Source: an uncultured Collinsella sp. (lineage in GTDB: Bacteria; Actinomycetota; Coriobacteriia; Coriobacteriales; Coriobacteriaceae). Taken from it: a stretch of 64,000 nt of DNA. This document shows, one piece after another, positions 6,789 through 14,884 of the stretch. Both the position numbers and the translations under genes were made by a program. The notes beneath the pieces were generated by a model. It ran no database searches and was not told the DNA's origin. It saw only the letters and a program-made list of their open reading frames with translations. Where the stretch lies: assembly GCA_900754525.1 (NCBI GenBank), contig CAAEDE010000005.1, positions 1 to 64,000 of the forward strand. The letters run 5' to 3'. Each line of letters opens with the position of its first letter. Position 1 is the first letter of the stretch.

Positions 6789-8225
6789 ATGCTTGACTAC
6801 AATTTGGAAAAACGCGGCGAAGCATCGCTTTATGAGTATGTTTACCAGCAAATTCGAGATGATATTGTTGCTGGACGTATTGCGGCGGGGGAGCATCTGC
6901 CGTCTAAGCGCGCCTTTGCCAGTCATCTGGGAATCAGTGTCATTACTATCGAGAATGCATATAGCCAGTTACTCGCTGAGGGTTATATTTGCTCAATGCC
7001 GCGTCGTGGCTACTACGCTTGCGAGCTTCCGGATGCACCGGTTTTGGCTTCGGCTGCGGAGGGCATCGACCGAGATGCCGTCTCTGTGGGTCCCAGCGCG
7101 CATGATGTCAGTCGACAGGTTGAGCGATTCGATGCACTTTCTCCTTCCGCTTTGGAGGCGGCGCGGCTTTGGCAAAGCGCGCTGCGGGCGACGCTGGCAT
7201 CCGAAGACGAGCGCGAGATCTTTTCACCCGCACCGGCACAGGGCACCGCTCGGCTACGACGCGCAATCGCTCATCATCTGCGCGGGACAAGGGGTATGAA
7301 TGTCGATTCCGATAACATTGTTATCGGTGCGGGCGCCCAGCTGCTCGATACCATGTTGGTTCAGCTGCTTGGAGCCGACAAGGTATATGCCGTTGAGGAC
7401 CCGGGCTATTTGCGTCTGACGCGCATCTATCAGGCTATGGGCTGCAAAGTTCGGCATATCCCGTTGGATGATGACGGCGTGGACCTGAGTGCTCTGCAGA
7501 AAAGCGGGGCCGATGTCCTTCACCTGATGCCGTCCCATCAGTATCCGACCGGCCTTGTGACGAGCATTGCGCGTCGCTACGCGCTGCTCAGTTGGGCAGC
7601 CGAGCAGCCGGGCCGGTATCTCATCGAAGATGACTTTGATTGTGAGTTTCGCCTTGCCGGGAAGCCGATTCCCGCGCTCGCGTCGATCGATGCCGCCCAG
7701 TCGGTTATCTACACCAATACGTTTTCGAAGAGCCTGTCATCGGCGTTGCGCCTAGCGTACATGGTGCTGCCCGACGAGCTGATGGAGCGGTTTAGGCGCG
7801 ACCTTGGTTTTTACGCCTCGTCGGTTAGCTCCATAGATCAAGTTGCATTGGCTCGCTTGCTGGAATCGGGTGATTACGAGCGACATGTGAACCGCGTGCG
7901 CGTTCGTGCTCGCGAGGCGCGTGATGGCCTGATGGCGCTTGTGCGGAAGGTATTTCCGGCAGGAGAGGTCTCGATCGAGCATGCAGACGCGGGCCTTTAC
8001 TGCACTGTGGTTGCGGAGTGCGAAGCGGGCGGAAGCTCTTTTGCGCAGGCCCTTACGCGCTCGAGTATCCCTTTTGTCGATATCAGTGACTGTTATTGGT
8101 GTGCCGATGGCGCATCTGTCCCTGAAAACTCAACTCAAATTCTTGTCCAGTATGACGATCTGAGTCCAAAAGTGCTAACTACCTTGGAATTGCAGTTAAT
8201 GGGGGACATTCTGCAACCTAAGTGA
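6789..8225 (+). CDS. pdxR: PdxR/MocR-type GntR regulator with aminotransferase-like domain
   Basis: A 478-residue transcription factor. Residues about 1-75 form a GntR winged helix (YQQIRDDIVAGRIAAGEHLP, SKRAFASHLGISVITIENAY, GYICSMPRRGYY). The rest is a fold-type I aminotransferase-like domain with the PLP-Lys motif TFSKSLSSALRLAY, DDFDCEFR and EDPGYLRLTRI. Divergence from pdxST supports control of PLP synthesis, so the symbol rests on context. A TTG at 6756 is possible, but the ATG at 6789 has AGGTGG upstream. The TGA stop lies inside the first base positions of a 120-bp repeat (8220-8339), so the last codons derive from or abut the repeat. Confidence 0.85.
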   Translation: MLDYNLEKRGEASLYEYVYQQIRDDIVAGRIAAGEHLPSKRAFASHLGISVITIENAYSQLLAEGYICSMPRRGYYACELPDAPVLASAAEGIDRDAVSVGPSAHDVSRQVERFDALSPSALEAARLWQSALRATLASEDEREIFSPAPAQGTARLRRAIAHHLRGTRGMNVDSDNIVIGAGAQLLDTMLVQLLGADKVYAVEDPGYLRLTRIYQAMGCKVRHIPLDDDGVDLSALQKSGADVLHLMPSHQYPTGLVTSIARRYALLSWAAEQPGRYLIEDDFDCEFRLAGKPIPALASIDAAQSVIYTNTFSKSLSSALRLAYMVLPDELMERFRRDLGFYASSVSSIDQVALARLLESGDYERHVNRVRVRAREARDGLMALVRKVFPAGEVSIEHADAGLYCTVVAECEAGGSSFAQALTRSSIPFVDISDCYWCADGASVPENSTQILVQYDDLSPKVLTTLELQLMGDILQPK

Positions 8226-8339
8226 GTAGACTTTTAGCACTTTGGCGACCAGGCAGTTTTGTAACAAGCTATCTACCTGCGGTTTTGAAAAGCAGGATGA
8301 CCGGCCTGCTCGGGATGTTCAAAAAAAGTCTACTCACTT
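8220..8339. repeat. 120-bp palindromic element, copy 1
   Basis: It starts AAGTGAGTAGACTTTT and ends AAAAGTCTACTCACTT, giving perfect terminal inverted repeats. The interior contains ACCTGCGG, conserved in all three copies (also 9640-9759 and 19659-19777). It covers the stop codon of pdxR. It may fold as one long hairpin and could act as a terminator or a MITE-like element. Confidence 0.85.
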
Positions 8340-8372
8340 GCCGCGCAAAGCTTCTGCATGAGAAAAAATGGG

Positions 8373-8438
8373 GTTTTCAACAGAACTTCGTCCAGCTCCC
8401 GGCAAGCTTTTGGCCAGTTGGGGAGGGCTGTTGAAAAC
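8373..8438. repeat. short palindrome bounded by GTTTTCAACAG
   Basis: GTTTTCAACAG (8373-8383) and CTGTTGAAAAC (8428-8438) are a perfect 11-bp inverted repeat around 44 bases. It lies in the 296-base gap between pdxR and the next gene, which otherwise holds only repeat copy 1 and no recognisable promoter. Confidence 0.5.
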
Positions 8439-8521
8439 TTGGCAGTCCGTTCGGCACCATTTTTGGTGCGTTCGCGCCAATGCGTGACTGACTGGGTTGA
8501 AATTCGTGTTTTCCTGTGCCT

Positions 8522-9649
8522 ATGAAGGATCTACTTTGTGACATATCGGCTTTTAGGTACTGGCGTTTGCCTCCTCAAGTCCGCGCTTTGTGTCCGCCGC
8601 TTCCACGACCGGAAGAAGACCGGCAGCGATATGATCTCGCCCGCAACCCGACGGCTGCGGTCGCGCTCGGTTTTCCGTTGTATACATTGGTTCGGACGAG
8701 AAACAAACGGACTTGTCCTGCCAGCATTAGGCAGCGGCTGTTTCTTGGTGAGCTTCCTAGGGAATCCGTGCTGGAAACGGAGCATGGGTTTTTGATTACG
8801 TCTTCTCTACTGACGGCATTCATCATGTCGCGGCATCTGACGGATCTTCAGCTTCTTTTGGTATTGGCGGAGATGTGTGGCTTGTTTGCGGTGTGTGCCC
8901 TGCCGGCGGCACTTGAGGCGGAACTTTCGCGTGCAATTGATTCGGGCGCGATTTCGGCAACGTTCGGTTGGGTGCGCTGCCCGTCCGAGGACGGCACCGC
9001 CTCAAATTTATGGCGTCGAGACGCTTTGGTTTTGGGCAGAGACCTTGACCGTTTTTGTTCAGATGTTTGCGGGATGCGTTACGGCAATAGATTTATGGCG
9101 GTATCGCAATTCGTCCCATTGGGTGCCGCGTCGCCTTTTGAGGTCGAGGCGTATTTGTTGCTTGGACTGCCGCGAGCCCTGGGAGGCGAAGGGTTTTGCG
9201 GTATAGAGCTCAATGTCGAAGTGACGTTAAGCACAAGTGCTCGAGCGATTGTGGGAAAGTCCCGTGTGTATATCGATCTACTTCTGTCTTCGCCGGACGG
9301 CAGGCGACAGGTGGCCATTGAATGTCAGGGAAAGGCCTTGCACGGACGCGCAGGGGATGGCTTGCGTGACGCTGACCGCATGACAGCCCTTCAGGCCATG
9401 GGCTACGATGTGCTTCTCCTTACACACAGACAGATATCGGATGAGGATAGATTCCGCGCGATCGTTAAGGCCGTATGCAGGATGCTCGATGCTGAATATC
9501 GTGATAAAAGCTCGGATGAGCAAAGGGCTGAGGCATTACTCCGGTCTGAACTATTCGCTGACTGGACAAAATTGGGAGTAATTGACGGAAAGATGCCCGC
9601 TAGACACAAAATGGCTCAATCGTGGACGGCTGCGGTTCTAAGTGAGTAG
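8522..9649 (+). CDS. DUF559/AbiEi-like protein with PD-(D/E)XK-type C-terminus
   Basis: A 375-residue protein. Residues about 230-310 resemble the DUF559/Vsr-like endonuclease fold: YIDLLLSS (Asp), then VAIECQGKALHG (Glu-x-Gln-x-Lys), RDADRMTALQAMGYDVLLLT and a closing helix. The N-terminal part recalls AbiEi-type effectors (TSSLLTAFIMSRHLTDLQLL, like the VTsxxrTLxDl region). No function is proven; similar proteins occur as accessory genes or in AbiE-like systems. Base composition is visibly less GC-rich than neighbours. The gene lies between two direct copies of the 120-bp repeat, and its last codons (AVLSE-stop) are read from repeat copy 2. The start is uncertain (GTG 8516 or ATG 8522, no good ribosome site). 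Confidence 0.6.
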   Translation: MKDLLCDISAFRYWRLPPQVRALCPPLPRPEEDRQRYDLARNPTAAVALGFPLYTLVRTRNKRTCPASIRQRLFLGELPRESVLETEHGFLITSSLLTAFIMSRHLTDLQLLLVLAEMCGLFAVCALPAALEAELSRAIDSGAISATFGWVRCPSEDGTASNLWRRDALVLGRDLDRFCSDVCGMRYGNRFMAVSQFVPLGAASPFEVEAYLLLGLPRALGGEGFCGIELNVEVTLSTSARAIVGKSRVYIDLLLSSPDGRRQVAIECQGKALHGRAGDGLRDADRMTALQAMGYDVLLLTHRQISDEDRFRAIVKAVCRMLDAEYRDKSSDEQRAEALLRSELFADWTKLGVIDGKMPARHKMAQSWTAAVLSE

Positions 9650-9759
9650 GCTTTTAGCACTTTGGCGACCAGGCCGTTTTGCAACAAGTCATTTACCTGC
9701 GGCTTTATAAAGCAATATGGATGGTGTGCTCGGCAAGTTCCAAAAAAGTCTACTCACTT
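9640..9759. repeat. 120-bp palindromic element, copy 2
   Basis: It has the same termini as copy 1 (one substitution in the left arm, AGTAGGC) and the same length. It supplies the TAG stop of the preceding gene in a different reading frame from the TGA that copy 1 gives to pdxR. TA dinucleotides flank both ends, which could be a target duplication or part of the element. Confidence 0.85.
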
Positions 9760-9829
9760 AGTTTTTGACGAGAAACCGATGCCGAAGATAGCTCTATTTC
9801 AGGGCGTTAACGAGTCCTCGAGACACAAA

Positions 9830-9858
9830 AAGGCCCGAACCAATACGGTCCGGGCCTT
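9830..9858 (-). terminator. rho-independent terminator of the rubrerythrin gene
   Basis: Read on the minus strand, AAGGCCCGGACC pairs with GGTTCGGGCCTT (one mismatch) and is followed by TTTTTG. It lies 33 bases after the stop codon of the minus-strand rubrerythrin. Confidence 0.8.
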
Positions 9859-9891
9859 ATCGAGCTAAAGATTATCTCTCAGGCGGTTGGC

Positions 9892-10452
9892 TTAGCCAAA
9901 GTAGCGCTTGAGCAGGCCGGCGAAAGCCTTGCCGTGGCGAGCCTCGTCGCGAGCCATCTCGTGCACGGTGTCGTGGATGGCATCAAGGCCAGCGGCCTTG
10001 GCGCGCTTGGCAAGATCGGTCTTGCCGGCGGTTGCGCCGTTCTCGGCCTCAACGCGCATCTCGAGGTTCTTCTTGGTGGAGTCGGTCACGACCTCGCCCA
10101 GGAGCTCGGCGAACTTGGCGGCGTGCTCGGCCTCCTCGTGGGCAGCCTTCTCCCAGTACAGGCCGATCTCGGGATAACCCTCGCGATGAGCGACGCGAGC
10201 CATGGCCAGGTACATACCGACCTCAGAGCACTCGCCCTCAAAGTTGGCGCGCAGGTCGGCAACGATGTCCTCGGAGACGCCTTCCATCTTGGCGACGCCC
10301 ACGACGTGCTCGGCAGCCCACTCGAGCTGACCCTCCTCCTGCTTCAGGAAGCGAGAACCGGGAACGCCGCACTGGGGGCACTTGAAGTCCTCGGGCAGCT
10401 GGTCGCCGTCGAACTCTTCCACATAACCGCAAACGGGGCAAACAAACTTCAT
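9892..10452 (-). CDS. reverse rubrerythrin (rubredoxin domain N-terminal)
   Basis: A 186-residue non-haem iron peroxidase that reduces hydrogen peroxide with electrons from NADH via redox partners, protecting anaerobes. The rubredoxin domain is at the N-terminus (Cys5/Cys8 in CPVCG and Cys25/Cys28 in CPQCG), followed by a ferritin-like di-iron domain with [18 protein letters not shown] and DEARHGKAF. Domain order is reversed relative to classical rubrerythrin, which places it with revRbr. The start follows AAAGGATCG. It is monocistronic with its own terminator. Oxidative-stress induction is expected from the family but no PerR-like box was identified. Confidence 0.92.
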   Translation of the reverse strand: MKFVCPVCGYVEEFDGDQLPEDFKCPQCGVPGSRFLKQEEGQLEWAAEHVVGVAKMEGVSEDIVADLRANFEGECSEVGMYLAMARVAHREGYPEIGLYWEKAAHEEAEHAAKFAELLGEVVTDSTKKNLEMRVEAENGATAGKTDLAKRAKAAGLDAIHDTVHEMARDEARHGKAFAGLLKRYFG

Positions 10453-10674
10453 GATTCGATCCTTTCGATCGATGGCGATTGTGCGCTCGTCCGGTCCCGT
10501 AAGGGCCCTCTCCGGACGTGCGTCTTGACGAGTTCTATTATCCATAAATGCAACCAAATGTGAAGCCTATTAGGAATGATTTTTAATGAAACAATTTTGA
10601 GATATGAAGATGTTGATTGATTAACGGTTTGCAAGTCATATACGGACGCTGCTGAGTACAATCGGGCGAGCAAA

Positions 10675-10690
10675 TGTTGACCTATCAACA
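10675..10690. promoter_or_regulatory. possible operator TGTTGA-N4-TCAACA
   Basis: A perfect 6-bp inverted repeat lies 18 bases before the alcohol dehydrogenase start, and a TACAAT -10-like box occurs at 10657-10662. This would put the palindrome near the transcription start, as for a repressor site. No regulator gene is adjacent, so this is inference. Confidence 0.3.
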
Positions 10691-10708
10691 AATGAGGGAG
10701 CCTCCTTT

Positions 10709-11929
10709 ATGCATCTAGCCCGTCGTGCCTGGTGCCGAACATATCAGACGGTTTTTCGCATTGCATTGCCGATCCTGCCCTATACCGAGCCGCGCATTTT
10801 AGAGCATGCCGAGGATGTGCCCGCGGTGCTTCAAAAGCGCTCGATCCAGAAGGTCCTTATCGTGACGGATCCCGGCATTGCCCGTCTGGGGCTCACGGCA
10901 CCGCTCGAGACGGCGCTCGCATCCAGGGGGATTGGCGTTACGGTCTATGCCGAAACGCGTGCGAACCCTACGGTCTCGAATGTGGAGGAAGCGGCGTCCC
11001 TGTACCGAGAGAGCGCCTGCCGGGCCATTATCGGCTTTGGCGGAGGATCGGCCATGGACTGCGCCAAGGGCGTGGGCGCACGCATTGCGCAGCCAAACAA
11101 GCCCATCAACAAGATGCGCGGCCTGCTGCGGATTCATCGTCGCCTGCCGCTGCTCATCGCCGTTCCCACTACCGCCGGTACGGGAAGCGAAGTCACGCTT
11201 GCGGCGGTAATTACCGATGACGAGACGCACTACAAATACCCCATTAACGACTTTGTGCTCATCCCGCGTTTTGCAGTCCACGACTCCGAGTTTACGCGCG
11301 GTCTACCCGCTTCCATTACGGGGCAGACGGGCATGGACGCCCTGACGCATGCTGTCGAGGCTTTTATCGGGCAAAGCACCACGCCCTATACGCGCAAGAT
11401 GGCACGACAGGCGGTGCAGCTCATCCACGACAATTTGCTCGAGGCCTATGAGCATGGCGACAACATGCGTGCGCGTCGCAATATGCTTTCGGCGGCGTAT
11501 AAGGCTGGTGTTGCCTTTACGCGCTCCTATGTTGGATATGTGCATGCCATCGCGCACAGTCTGGGCGGCCGATACGGAATTCCGCACGGTTTGGCCAACG
11601 CGATCATCCTGCCGCATATGCTTCGCGCTTATGGCGAAGCTGCTACTCCTAAGCTCGCCGATCTCGCCCGCATGGCCGGCATCGCGCCGGTTAACGCGCA
11701 GGACAGCCTGGCGGCCGAGGCCTTTATCGATTGGGTCGATCGAATGAACGCCGCCTTGGACATTCCCAAATATGTGACGGGCATTCGCCGCTCCGACATT
11801 CCGCAGATGGCGGCGCATGCCGATGCCGAGGCCAATCCGCTGTACCCCGTTCCGCTTTTGATGGACCGTTTGGAGCTCGAGCGTATGTACGAGGTCGTCG
11901 CGGGTGGTATGTTTGAGGACGAGAACTAG
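10709..11929 (+). CDS. iron-containing (type III) alcohol dehydrogenase
   Basis: A 406-residue NAD(P)-dependent dehydrogenase of the Fe-ADH family. The N-terminal Rossmann-like half has GFGGGSAMDCAKGVG (nucleotide binding) and VPTTAGTGSEVT. The C-terminal helical half carries the metal ligands in GMDALTHAVEAF, HAIAHSLGGRYGIPHGLANA. It begins with an atypical basic extension (MHLARRAWCRTYQ), so the true start might be a little downstream, although GGGAG precedes the ATG. It is 9 bases upstream of an aldehyde dehydrogenase gene, so the pair probably interconverts an alcohol, its aldehyde and the acid. Substrate is not evident. Confidence 0.92.
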   Translation: MHLARRAWCRTYQTVFRIALPILPYTEPRILEHAEDVPAVLQKRSIQKVLIVTDPGIARLGLTAPLETALASRGIGVTVYAETRANPTVSNVEEAASLYRESACRAIIGFGGGSAMDCAKGVGARIAQPNKPINKMRGLLRIHRRLPLLIAVPTTAGTGSEVTLAAVITDDETHYKYPINDFVLIPRFAVHDSEFTRGLPASITGQTGMDALTHAVEAFIGQSTTPYTRKMARQAVQLIHDNLLEAYEHGDNMRARRNMLSAAYKAGVAFTRSYVGYVHAIAHSLGGRYGIPHGLANAIILPHMLRAYGEAATPKLADLARMAGIAPVNAQDSLAAEAFIDWVDRMNAALDIPKYVTGIRRSDIPQMAAHADAEANPLYPVPLLMDRLELERMYEVVAGGMFEDEN

Positions 11930-11938
11930 GAGGTTGCC

Positions 11939-13318
11939 ATGAACACCGAGGAAATTGCGCGCATCGTCGGCGATCAGCGCACCTACTTTAAGACGCACGC
12001 TACGTTTGATGTCGATGCTCGACGTCGCGCGCTCGTGAGTTTACGCGATGCGGTTCGTGCGCACGAGGCCGATATTGCCCATGCGCTCAAGACCGATTTG
12101 GGAAAGTCGCATGACGAGGCCTATATGTGCGAGATCGGCACGTCGCTTTCCGAGATTCGTCATCAGATCGCTCGTGTGGCTCGATGGAGTCGTCCGCGAC
12201 TGCGTCCGTGCGACCTTGCCAATGCCGTGAGCGTGTGCAAGACGCAAGCCGTGCCCTATGGCGTCACGCTCATCATGGCTCCGTGGAACTACCCGTTTTT
12301 GCTGACGCTCGAGCCGCTCGCCGGCGCGCTCGCCGCGGGTAACACCGTGGTCATCAAGCCGAGTGCCTATGCGCCGGCTTCGAGCGCGGTGCTCAGACAG
12401 ATTTGCGAGGAAGCATTTGATCCGCGCCGGGTGACGGTCGTCGAAGGCGGGCGTGCCGAGAACGAGGTACTGCTCGATGAGTGCTGGGACAAGATCTTCT
12501 TTACCGGTAGCGTTTCGGTCGGCAAGCTCGTCATGGAGCGCGCAAGTAAAAACCTTACGCCCGTGACGCTTGAGTTGGGCGGAAAGAGTCCCTGCATCGT
12601 GGATGCGACGGCAAACTTGAAGGTCGCGGCACGGCGTATCGCCTTTGGTAAATGGCTCAACGTGGGGCAGACCTGCGTGGCGCCCGACTACCTGCTGGTC
12701 GATACGCGCGTGCACGATGAACTGCTGGGCCTCATCAAGGAGGAGGTCCGTCGCATGTTTGGCGAGCATCCGCTCGATAACGAGGATTACGGGCATATCG
12801 TCAATGCTAAGCATTTTGCGCGCGTGCGCGGGCTGATCGATCCCGATAAGGTCGTGCTGGGAGGCACGGCGCGCGAGTCGTCGCTCAAGATTGAGCCGAC
12901 GATCCTAGACGGCGTGACCCCCGATGACGCCGTGATGCAGGAGGAGATCTTCGGTCCCATCTTGCCGGTGCTGACGTTTGAGAGCCTAGACGAGGCCGAA
13001 GCGTTTATTACGGATCGTCCGACGCCGCTGGCCCTGTATATCTTTAGTCAGGATCGCGCAGCTCAGCAGCGCTTCGTGCGTTACGTGCCATTTGGCGGTG
13101 GCTGTGTCAACGACACGATCATGCACTTGGCTACGAGCCATATGGGCTTTGGCGGCATGGGCGCGAGCGGTATGGGGCAGTACCATGGACGCGAGAGCTT
13201 CGATACGTTTAGCCACAAGAAGAGTATCGTGAACAAGGCAACCTGGCTGGACGTGCCGTTTCGGTATGCGCCCTACGCAAGCTGGAAGCACAAGTTCGTG
13301 CGCATGTTTGTGCATTAG
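11939..13318 (+). CDS. NAD(P)-dependent aldehyde dehydrogenase (class 3-like)
   Basis: Aldehyde dehydrogenase of 459 residues that oxidises aldehydes to acids. Visible motifs are IMAPWNYPFLLTLEPLAGAL, AGNTVVIKPS, FFTGSVSVGK (cofactor binding), the general base Glu in LELGGKSP and the nucleophile Cys in GQTCVAPDY. Its C-terminus (SHKKSIVNKATWLD and a basic/aromatic tail) is like membrane-associated fatty-aldehyde or class 3 enzymes. The start follows AGGAGGTTGCC, overlapping the end of the alcohol dehydrogenase gene. It is the second gene of a two-gene operon closed by a hairpin at 13327. Confidence 0.93.
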   Translation: MNTEEIARIVGDQRTYFKTHATFDVDARRRALVSLRDAVRAHEADIAHALKTDLGKSHDEAYMCEIGTSLSEIRHQIARVARWSRPRLRPCDLANAVSVCKTQAVPYGVTLIMAPWNYPFLLTLEPLAGALAAGNTVVIKPSAYAPASSAVLRQICEEAFDPRRVTVVEGGRAENEVLLDECWDKIFFTGSVSVGKLVMERASKNLTPVTLELGGKSPCIVDATANLKVAARRIAFGKWLNVGQTCVAPDYLLVDTRVHDELLGLIKEEVRRMFGEHPLDNEDYGHIVNAKHFARVRGLIDPDKVVLGGTARESSLKIEPTILDGVTPDDAVMQEEIFGPILPVLTFESLDEAEAFITDRPTPLALYIFSQDRAAQQRFVRYVPFGGGCVNDTIMHLATSHMGFGGMGASGMGQYHGRESFDTFSHKKSIVNKATWLDVPFRYAPYASWKHKFVRMFVH

Positions 13319-13326
13319 AAAAGGGC

Positions 13327-13360
13327 GCAGGTAATACGAACAAGTGTTCCTATTACCTGC
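13327..13360 (+). terminator. terminator after the aldehyde dehydrogenase gene
   Basis: GCAGGTAATA pairs with TATTACCTGC, with a second stem GAAC/GTTC inside, followed by ATTTTGCG. It separates the dehydrogenase operon from the toxin-like locus. Confidence 0.7.
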
Positions 13361-13397
13361 ATTTTGCGTTAGACTACTGTTATGGAGCACGGATGGG

Positions 13398-13422
13398 CCA
13401 ACTCCCTTTAGAAGGGATTTGG
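13398..13422 (+). promoter_or_regulatory. hairpin sequestering the ribosome-binding site of the small toxin-like ORF
   Basis: CCAACTCCCTT (13398-13408) pairs with AAGGGATTTGG (13412-13422) with one mismatch and a 3-base loop. The AAGGGA Shine-Dalgarno is inside the stem and the ATG begins two bases later, so translation would need melting or processing of the RNA. This is a common trait of type I toxin mRNAs. Confidence 0.6.
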
Positions 13423-13423
13423 T

Positions 13424-13507
13424 ATGAACGTAAGCGATGTTATTTCGTTGTTGGCGTTGTTGATTGCGGCTATCGAACTCGGTCTGTTTATCGGCCGAAT
13501 GAAATAG
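13424..13507 (+). CDS. 27-residue hydrophobic peptide, holin-like/type I toxin candidate
   Basis: This small ORF begins MNVSDVISLLALLIAAIE and ends LGLFIGRMK. It is a single membrane segment with a short charged C-terminus, the layout of TxpA/Fst-like and Hol_Tox (putative holin-like toxin) peptides. It has a Shine-Dalgarno AAGGGA held in a hairpin. After the stop comes CCGCCCCCGCG, a GC-rich motif typical of these loci, and a hairpin ACCCG-CGGCAA-CGGGT (13572-13587) that could end the mRNA. An antisense promoter at 13602-13630 points towards it. Identity as a toxin is inference from architecture and size; the reading frame itself is clear. Confidence 0.6.
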   Translation: MNVSDVISLLALLIAAIELGLFIGRMK

Positions 13508-13595
13508 CCGCCCCCGCGTAAGCGAAGACGGCCACTTCTCACGATGAAAACGTGTATCGGAGTTGGCAAGACCCGCGGCAACGGGTGCCATCCGT
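13507..13595 (-). ncRNA. candidate antisense antitoxin RNA
   Basis: An RNA started from the minus-strand promoter at 13602-13630 would begin near 13595 and run into the 3' end of the small ORF. On this strand GCCGTCTTCGC pairs with GCGGGGGCGGC (11 pairs, three of them G-U; loop TTAC; plus-strand 13507-13532) followed by TATTTCATT, a plausible terminator. The stem is perfect only on the minus strand. The RNA would overlap the toxin mRNA 3' region, as in TxpA/RatA-type systems. Confidence 0.5.
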
Positions 13596-13601
13596 GTTCC
13601 T

Positions 13602-13630
13602 ATCTTATCTGCAAGCGTTCTGTCGCGCAA
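13602..13630 (-). promoter_or_regulatory. antisense promoter TTGCGC-17-TAAGAT
   Basis: On the minus strand a -35 box TTGCGC (13625-13630) and a -10 box TAAGAT (13602-13607) are separated by exactly 17 bases. No minus-strand protein gene lies directly downstream; it points into the small hydrophobic ORF. The rest of the gap to 13743 shows no coding signal. Confidence 0.6.
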
Positions 13631-13743
13631 GCGTTGAGGCAACTGGGCGAAAGGCGCGGGTGGGGCGAATTTGTGTCCGCACGGGCCCGTAAGCTTCTCA
13701 GTACGGTTAAACGCCGATTTATCCGGCTGTTAGAGGAGCTGCC

Positions 13744-14070
13744 ATGTACGAGCCTTCACGTGTGCTTCTGTCGTTTCATATTGCAGGATTTCAATATGCC
13801 GACGGCGCTTTGGTCCTAGGCGATATTAAAGCGGGCGATAAGCTGACGCTGTGTGCCGAGCGCGATAATCCCCATGACCCCGAGGCAGTTGCGATCTACT
13901 ACGGCAACACCAAGCTCGGTTATGTTCCGGGAAACGAGGTCGGCCCGCTGTCCTTGATGATGTATTACGGCCACGAGGACGTATTTGAGGCGCGCGTGCA
14001 GCAGGTTGCCCCCGAGCGTAGCCCGTGGCACCAGGTGCGCGTTGGCCTCTATGTGGTGGATGCCCGCTAG
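13744..14070 (+). CDS. HIRAN-domain protein
   Basis: Single-domain protein of 108 residues. The HIRAN fold is suggested by FHIAGFQYADGALVLGDIKAG, LTLCAERDNPHDPEAVAIYY and GYVPGNEVGPLSLMM; the central NPHDPEAVAI block is diagnostic. HIRAN domains bind 3' ends of single-stranded DNA and occur alone or fused to helicases and nucleases. The start follows AGAGGAGCTGCC. It lies 17 bases upstream of a small charged protein in the same direction, followed by a phosphoesterase and a DUF2130 protein, a loose cluster suggestive of nucleic-acid metabolism or repair (inference). Confidence 0.8.
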   Translation: MYEPSRVLLSFHIAGFQYADGALVLGDIKAGDKLTLCAERDNPHDPEAVAIYYGNTKLGYVPGNEVGPLSLMMYYGHEDVFEARVQQVAPERSPWHQVRVGLYVVDAR

Positions 14071-14087
14071 TCGGTAAGGGGGCTGCC

Positions 14088-14267
14088 ATGTTTGATGACG
14101 ATGACCTGTTCGATTTGACAGATGATCCGTTTGAGTGGGATATGCTGCTCGACGATGATGAGCTGGAGCAGGATCGTAAGAAGCGGCAGGACAAGAACGC
14201 CCAGGGTGACGCGTCGAAAAAGAAAGACAAACGCCGCCGAGGTCTGTTCGGCGGGCTCTTTGGCTAA
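14088..14267 (+). CDS. small charged protein, acidic N-half and lysine/arginine-rich C-half
   Basis: A 59-residue protein with an acidic first half (MFDDDDLFDLTDDPFEWDM...) and a strongly basic second half that ends RRRGLFGGLFG. No known domain is recognised. The start follows AAGGGGGCTGCC and lies 17 bases after the HIRAN gene, so translation with it is likely. The charge split and glycine/phenylalanine end could suit nucleic-acid or membrane contact, but there is no direct evidence. Low sequence complexity limits any family call. Confidence 0.7.
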   Translation: MFDDDDLFDLTDDPFEWDMLLDDDELEQDRKKRQDKNAQGDASKKKDKRRRGLFGGLFG

Positions 14268-14333
14268 CCGACGCGCCAAAGCGTCTGTATACTAGGCACG
14301 TGTTAGACACGTTGCGAAATGAGGGCATAGACG

Positions 14334-14879
14334 ATGATGTGGTTTACCGCCGATCTGCACCTGGGCGATACGAATATCTTGCACGACATGGACCGGCCGT
14401 TTGACTCGGTCGAGGAGATGAACCGCAAGGTCATCGATGCCATCAATGAGTGCGTGGCTGTGGGTGACCGTCTCTACATTCTGGGTGACTTTACCTATCG
14501 TTTGCCCCTGGCGGAGGCGGTGCGCCTGCGCGAGCGTATTGCCTGCCAAAACGTGACGCTCATACGGGGCAACCATGACGGTGACTGGGAAGATCCCGAC
14601 GTACCGCAGATTTGGGAAGACGTGCGTGATTATCTGGAGATTGCTCCCGGCTATGCCAAGGGCCATCGCCTGGTTTTGAGCCATTACCCCATGCTCAGCT
14701 GGAATGGCAAGGCGCGCGGCGCCATCATGCTGCACGGGCATATCCACAGCAGGGGAGACCGCACCAACGCACGCAACCGCGATCGCGAGCGCCCCATTTT
14801 TCGCTACGATGTCGGCCTCGATGCCAACGATTACAAGCCCGTAAGCCGAGACCAAATCCTCGGCTTCTTTGGACTGTAA
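14334..14879 (+). CDS. calcineurin-like metallophosphoesterase
   Basis: Cytoplasmic metal-dependent phosphoesterase of 181 residues. The metal ligand motifs are in the family order: FTADLHLGD (D-x-H), YILGDFT (GD), IRGNHDGDW (GNHD), LSHYPM (His) and LHGHIHS (GHxH). It matches the small YfcE-like/predicted phosphoesterase group seen in many bacteria and phages. Substrate is unknown. The ORF begins ATGATG, so the start could be 14334 or 14337. It is followed by a strong hairpin at 14885. Confidence 0.9.
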   Translation: MMWFTADLHLGDTNILHDMDRPFDSVEEMNRKVIDAINECVAVGDRLYILGDFTYRLPLAEAVRLRERIACQNVTLIRGNHDGDWEDPDVPQIWEDVRDYLEIAPGYAKGHRLVLSHYPMLSWNGKARGAIMLHGHIHSRGDRTNARNRDRERPIFRYDVGLDANDYKPVSRDQILGFFGL

Positions 14880-14884
14880 TTCTT

